Source: Tatumella morbirosei (GTDB lineage: Bacteria; Pseudomonadota; Gammaproteobacteria; Enterobacterales; Enterobacteriaceae). From it: 64,000 nt of DNA. This document shows positions 60,926 to 64,000 of this stretch, in pieces (position 1 is the stretch's first letter; each line of letters starts with the position of its first letter). The translations under genes and the position numbers were made by a program. The stretch covers positions 124,001 through 188,000 of the forward strand of contig NZ_JPKR02000002.1 of assembly GCF_000757425.2 (NCBI RefSeq), given 5' to 3'. The notes under the pieces are model-generated. The model saw only the letters and a list, made by a program, of their open reading frames with translations, was not told the origin of the DNA and searched no databases.

Positions 60926-61606
60926 ATGAAAATTCTGATGGTACTGACCTCACACGACAAACTGGGTGATACTGGCCGTAAAACGGGTTTCTGGCTTGAA
61001 GAGCTGGCTGCGCCTTACTACGCCTTCAAAGATGCAGGTGCTGAAATTGTGCTGGCATCTCCGTTGGGTGGAAATCCACCGCTGGACCCGAAAAGTAACG
61101 AACCAGATTTCCAGACTGAGTTTACCCATCGTTTTGAAGCTGATGCTGATGCAGTGGCACTGCTGGCTACCACCGTCCGTCTGGACAGCGTTTCGCAGGC
61201 AGAATTTGACGCAGTATTTTATCCGGGGGGGCACGGTCCGCTATGGGATCTGGCAGAAGATAAGCATTCCATTGCGCTGATAGAGTCATTTTTCTCTGCG
61301 GGTAAAAATATTGCTTTTGTTTGTCATGCACCAGGTGTGCTGCGTCATGTGAAAACCCCGGATGGCAGTCCGTTGGTTGCAGGCCGTCAGGTTACCGGTT
61401 TTACCAATACCGAAGAAGAAGCTGTTGGTCTGACCCGGGTGGTGCCATTCCTGGTAGAAGATGAGCTGAAAGCAAAAGGTGGTATCTATTCCAAAGGTGC
61501 AGACTGGAGTTCCTATGTGGTCACCGATGGTTTGTTGATAACCGGTCAAAACCCGGGGTCTTCAGCAGCTGCGGCAGTTCAGCTACTGGACCAACTGGCG
61601 AAATAA
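60926..61606 (+). CDS. DJ-1/PfpI family protein, probable glutathione-independent glyoxalase or chaperone
   Basis: The 226-residue protein has the DJ-1/PfpI (type 1 glutamine-amidotransferase-like) fold. ATG 60926 follows GGAGA. The nucleophile-elbow motif is AFVCHAPGV, with Cys133 followed by His134, and an acidic pair Glu25-Glu26 (FWLEELAAP) stands where family members hold the catalytic Glu. Related proteins act as glyoxalase III on methylglyoxal, as deglycases or as chaperones; which applies here cannot be told. Two operator-like sites precede it and a NemR-like repressor gene follows 96 bases later, so the two probably form an electrophile-inducible operon. Confidence 0.88.
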   Translation: MKILMVLTSHDKLGDTGRKTGFWLEELAAPYYAFKDAGAEIVLASPLGGNPPLDPKSNEPDFQTEFTHRFEADADAVALLATTVRLDSVSQAEFDAVFYPGGHGPLWDLAEDKHSIALIESFFSAGKNIAFVCHAPGVLRHVKTPDGSPLVAGRQVTGFTNTEEEAVGLTRVVPFLVEDELKAKGGIYSKGADWSSYVVTDGLLITGQNPGSSAAAAVQLLDQLAK

Positions 61607-61614
61607 GCTCCCCT

Positions 61615-61643
61615 GTTCAGGGATAAAAATTTTAACCCTGAAC
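61615..61643 (+). other. Hairpin between the DJ-1 and tetR genes
   Basis: GTTCAGGG (61615-61622) pairs perfectly with CCCTGAAC (61636-61643) around an AT-rich loop. It lacks a following T-run and may reduce, rather than stop, read-through into the regulator gene. Confidence 0.5.
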
Positions 61644-61657
61644 CTTGGGTAACGCTG

Positions 61658-61672
61658 GTCTATTTCATAGAC
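61658..61672 (+). promoter_or_regulatory. Inverted repeat before tetR (GTCTAT-N3-ATAGAC)
   Basis: A perfect six-base inverted repeat with a three-base spacer lies 31 bases before the regulator ATG. It uses the same TAGAC half-site as the two upstream elements but in the opposite arrangement. It could be a third operator for autoregulation. Confidence 0.4.
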
Positions 61673-61702
61673 GCCCAGTCTGGCCTTTGATAAATTGACG
61701 AC

Positions 61703-62308
61703 ATGAAATCTGCAACCAAACAACAAAATCATCATGTCCGTGAACACATTCTTGTCACCGGCCAGCGTATTATGGCGGGAAAAGGGTTCTCGGCGGTGGG
61801 GCTGAAAGAGATCCTTGAGGAATCAGATATTCCAAAGGGATCTTTTTATTATTATTTTTCCTCGAAAGAAGAGTTTGGCGTAGCCATGCTTGAGCACTAT
61901 TTTGAGGGCTATCTGGACGAGCTCAACCAGACACTGGCTGAGCCAGGGATTAACAACGCTCAGAGGTTGATAAATTACTGGCAAAAATGGCGGGCTACTC
62001 AGTCATTCCATGATTGTCAGGGGAAATGTCTGGCGGTCAAACTTGGGGCAGAAGTGGCAGACTTATCAGATAAAATGCGTATGGCATTGATGTACGGAAC
62101 GGCTGGTATTATTTCCCGCCTGGCAGAAGCATTGGAAGCCGGTGCTACCGAAGGGTCATTGACGCTCGACGACGAACCGGAAAAAGTTGCAGAAAGTTTG
62201 TACCAATTGTGGGTGGGTGCCAGTGTCATGGTGAAAATAGTCAGAACAGTCACACCATTCGATACGGCGATGAATATGACCCTGCAGGTTTTGCATATTC
62301 CGGACTAA
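61703..62308 (+). CDS. TetR-family regulator of the NemR type
   Basis: The 201-residue protein has an N-terminal helix-turn-helix (GFSAVGLKEILEESDIPKGSFYYYF, about residues 29-52, written here by its ends) and a ligand domain resembling NemR. The stretch CLAVKLGAEVADLSDKMRMAL lines up with E. coli NemR around its redox-sensing Cys106, and that Cys is present (about 112). NemR is inactivated by quinones, methylglyoxal and hypochlorite and controls nemA-gloA. Here the partner is a DJ-1 protein instead. A weak ribosome-binding site precedes ATG 61703. Confidence 0.85.
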   Translation: MKSATKQQNHHVREHILVTGQRIMAGKGFSAVGLKEILEESDIPKGSFYYYFSSKEEFGVAMLEHYFEGYLDELNQTLAEPGINNAQRLINYWQKWRATQSFHDCQGKCLAVKLGAEVADLSDKMRMALMYGTAGIISRLAEALEAGATEGSLTLDDEPEKVAESLYQLWVGASVMVKIVRTVTPFDTAMNMTLQVLHIPD

Positions 62309-62799
62309 TGAGTCGTCGAATCCGTTTGCCCTGATGGTATGTTTATTAGCCGCTGTCAGGTGGGATTTATCTGTTCCTGCAATTCCTTATCCTTCTCTTT
62401 ACGGCTTAGTTAGTCAACCTGCGGTTTTCATTTTGTTTTCAGTGAAAACGAATCAGCATAATCCAGGACATTTATACAGGTTTCTGGATTACTTATTAGA
62501 AATAATATCCTAAATAAACTATGTTTTACTGAAAGTTACAATCAGGTTTCCAAATGTTTTTTTTCGGTCTTTAGTCTTAACCTGAGATAAGAGTACATCC
62601 GGAAGGACGACAGAAATATCTTTATTTATCAAGCGAATTAACCGATATAAAAACAACAAAATATAAGGCTATATAATGAGCCCATGATTACAAATAGCCT
62701 CGCGGCCCTGCTCTGGCAGGGCCATTGTGTTTTGGCGCACAGGAAATATTTTCTGCAGTTACTATGATTATCAGTGAAAGTCCGGTTAAGGAGAAAACC
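62309..62799. other. AT-rich gap between tetR and an unknown gene, with a GC hairpin
   Basis: About 490 bases, AT-rich compared with the neighbours, carry no supported gene. TATAAT at 62672-62677 is followed by a perfect stem GGCCCTG/CAGGGCC (62704-62723) and ATTGTGTTTT, which could mark a short RNA or a leader attenuator. A 27-codon frame (62684 onward, opening MITNSLAALLWQGHC) runs through the hairpin but lacks a ribosome-binding site. Confidence 0.35.
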
Positions 62800-63261
62800 A
62801 TGAATATTACCTACGATGATTTATTGGAAAAACAAAGAGTTTTAGATCGTAAATATACGGAAAGGCTGGCAGATCTGATTGAGGGTGCAGAAAAAATTCT
62901 CGAAGAGTATCGGGAGTCACTGGTATATCATGGGGATAACAGAGCCAAAATTGCCTTCATCGGGGAGCCCGGAAATGGTAAGGCAGAGTTTGTCAGGCTG
63001 AGTGAAGCGCAACTCGATGCGGAGCAGCGCCTGAAGTTCGGTATTATGACCGACCTTTCCGTTAATGACCTGAAAAAGCGCTTTGCTTATGTTGAACTGA
63101 CGTTATCCATGCACGAAGGAAAAATTTTCGTGTCAGTGGGGGATTCTGTTGGAGTCCCTTACATTATTCCTGCCGACAATTCTGCGTACAGTTATCATCA
63201 GGTCTGTCTGGCAATCAAGAAAAATATTTCCGACAGGCTGGATGCCGAAATGCCACGTTAA
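62800..63261 (+). CDS. Unrecognised 153-residue protein with a P-loop-like segment
   Basis: The family was not recognised. ATG 62800 is preceded by AAGGAGA with good spacing; the frame is open from 62725. Residues 7-42 are charged and helical with heptad character. Residues 50-62 (KIAFIGEPGNGKA) look like a strand followed by a Walker A loop, but Ala replaces the Ser/Thr after the Lys and no Walker B is evident. The C-terminal half has beta-rich VELTLSMHEGKIFVSVGDSVG. No signal peptide or membrane segment is seen. It has its own terminator and stands alone between tetR and the SMR gene. Confidence 0.75.
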   Translation: MNITYDDLLEKQRVLDRKYTERLADLIEGAEKILEEYRESLVYHGDNRAKIAFIGEPGNGKAEFVRLSEAQLDAEQRLKFGIMTDLSVNDLKKRFAYVELTLSMHEGKIFVSVGDSVGVPYIIPADNSAYSYHQVCLAIKKNISDRLDAEMPR

Positions 63262-63271
63262 TAATATTCTG

Positions 63272-63296
63272 AACCCCGCTATGCGGGGTTTTAATT
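63272..63296 (+). terminator. Terminator after the 153-residue protein gene
   Basis: AACCCCGC (63272-63279) pairs with GCGGGGTT (63283-63290), followed by TTAATT. Confidence 0.8.
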
Positions 63297-63440
63297 AGAC
63301 AACATATCCATTGAAATTCTCGTTACCTGAGTGATTTCCTGAAGAATACGATTAATCCCTGAACGACTACCACAATATTAGTTACTTTCAGATGCGGGTT
63401 AAGTTATTCAAGGAATTCGCTGACTCAGCACTGCTGATAT

Positions 63441-63776
63441 TTAGTGTGAGACTGATTTAGAGAATAGCTGAATGACGATAACACCGCTGATAATCAGGGC
63501 AATACCAAGGACGGCCGGTAGATCCAGTTTTTGATGAAAGAACAACCAGGAAATCAGTGATACCAGACAAATACCCACCCCGGCCCAGATAGCATAAGCC
63601 ACTCCGACGTTCATGACTTTGACCACCTGTGACAAGCCGATAAACGATATGGTATAGCCAAAAATAACCGCCAGAGAGGGAAGTAACCGCGTGAAACCTT
63701 CTGAAGACTTAATCATTGAAGTAGCGAAGGTTTCAGAGATGATAGAAATAAAAAGAATAATCCAGACTTTAAACAT
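63441..63776 (-). CDS. Small multidrug resistance (SMR) transporter, EmrE type
   Basis: The 111-residue protein has four hydrophobic helices and the SMR pattern. The essential membrane Glu is in IISETFATSMIK (about residue 14), followed by SSEGFTRLLPS, YAIWAGVGI with the conserved Trp (about 63), and LDLPAVLGIALIISGV. These segments match EmrE rather than SugE/Gdx, so quaternary ammonium or related cation export driven by protons is likely; partners were not seen. AGGA lies before the ATG. No guanidine-II motif (paired ACGAGG) was found in the leader. Confidence 0.9.
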   Translation of the reverse strand: MFKVWIILFISIISETFATSMIKSSEGFTRLLPSLAVIFGYTISFIGLSQVVKVMNVGVAYAIWAGVGICLVSLISWLFFHQKLDLPAVLGIALIISGVIVIQLFSKSVSH

Positions 63777-63810
63777 TGCGGCATCCTATTAGCGTCAGAG
63801 GGCAGATACC

Positions 63811-63823
63811 GGCCTGTCAGGCC
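63811..63823. other. Short palindrome upstream of the SMR gene
   Basis: GGCCTG-T-CAGGCC is a perfect palindrome 35 bases upstream of the SMR ATG. It may be an operator or a leader hairpin; no regulator was linked to it. Nothing else was recognised from here to the end of the window. Confidence 0.3.
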
Positions 63824-64000
63824 CTTTAATCATGCCATTATGCTGATTTATCCGTGCTGTTAAGCTGAAACATCGGATGTGAACAGCGATTTTAGCGTTT
63901 TCCGGTAAGGGATGGCAATCCGGAAGACCCCGAAGAGAGCCGTTTCGCGACCAGGATTGGTTGCGATAATGAGGGCTCCTGCTGTGCTAAGTTTTCTGTG

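Noticed and set aside
63777-63900. Guanidine riboswitch before the SMR gene
   Set aside because: No paired ACGAGG hairpins are present, and the protein matches EmrE rather than Gdx.
59837-64000. Genomic island integrated at tRNA-Leu
   Set aside because: No integrase and no repeat of the tRNA 3' end was seen; only the absence of yecA and the accessory content hint at it.

Overview
This is a chromosomal segment from an enterobacterium (order Enterobacterales). Protein lengths and residues match the Escherichia coli products closely, and gene order over about 1-51 kb follows E. coli from msbA to the serT tRNA. Differences from E. coli (no ycaQ after lpxK, no ssu operon between pepN and pyrD, two serT copies, agp joined to cycA and then to yecF-uvrY-uvrC-pgsA) point away from Escherichia and perhaps toward the Erwiniaceae. 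The genus cannot be fixed from sequence reading alone. No insertion sequence, prophage or CRISPR array was seen.

Layout. 1-4.6 kb: lipid A and Kdo genes (msbA 3' end, lpxK, ycaR, kdsB), then ycbJ and elyC. 4.7-12 kb: cmoM followed by the overlapping condensin operon mukF-mukE-mukB. 12-15.4 kb: peptidoglycan enzymes ldtD and mepK, then glyoxalase gloC. 15.4-21 kb: aspC, an OmpF-type porin, asnS and pncB, all on the minus strand. 21-27 kb: pepN, pyrD, zapC, ycbX. 27-34.6 kb: rlmKL, uup, pqiABC. 34.8-41.4 kb: rmf, fabA, lonH, matP, ompA, sulA, sxy. 41.3-50.9 kb: yccS, yccF, helD, mgsA, csgI, yccU, hspQ, rlmI, yccX, tusE, yccA. 51.1-51.4 kb: two identical tRNA-Ser(UGA) genes. 51.5-58.8 kb: agp with a long low-complexity tail, cycA, yecF, uvrY, uvrC, pgsA. 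58.9-59.9 kb: tRNA-Gly, a 751-base gene-free spacer, tRNA-Cys and tRNA-Leu. 60-64 kb is accessory: a DJ-1/PfpI protein and a NemR-like TetR regulator with repeated operator-like sites, an unrecognised 153-residue protein, and an EmrE-type SMR transporter.

Regulatory sites that can be read by eye include a near-consensus LexA box at sulA, FabR and FadR sites at fabA, a sigma-32 promoter for hspQ, the long ompA leader, and two identical 15-base elements before the DJ-1 gene. Several start codons were moved from the longest open frame on ribosome-binding-site or homology grounds (mukE, ldtD, asnS, pncB, pyrD, pqiB, ompA, sulA, sxy, yccU, hspQ, agp, uvrY, DJ-1, the 153-residue protein). rmf (55 codons) and a 29-codon leader ORF before agp are small genes that are easy to miss.

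Functionally the window is mostly housekeeping: envelope biogenesis, chromosome organisation (MukBEF, MatP, ZapC, SulA), translation and tRNA or rRNA modification (CmoM, RlmKL, RlmI, TusE, Rmf, Uup), and DNA repair (UvrC, HelD). A methylglyoxal theme recurs: MgsA makes it, GloC finishes its glutathione-dependent removal, and the DJ-1/NemR-like pair probably answers to such electrophiles. The least explained part is 58.9-64 kb.
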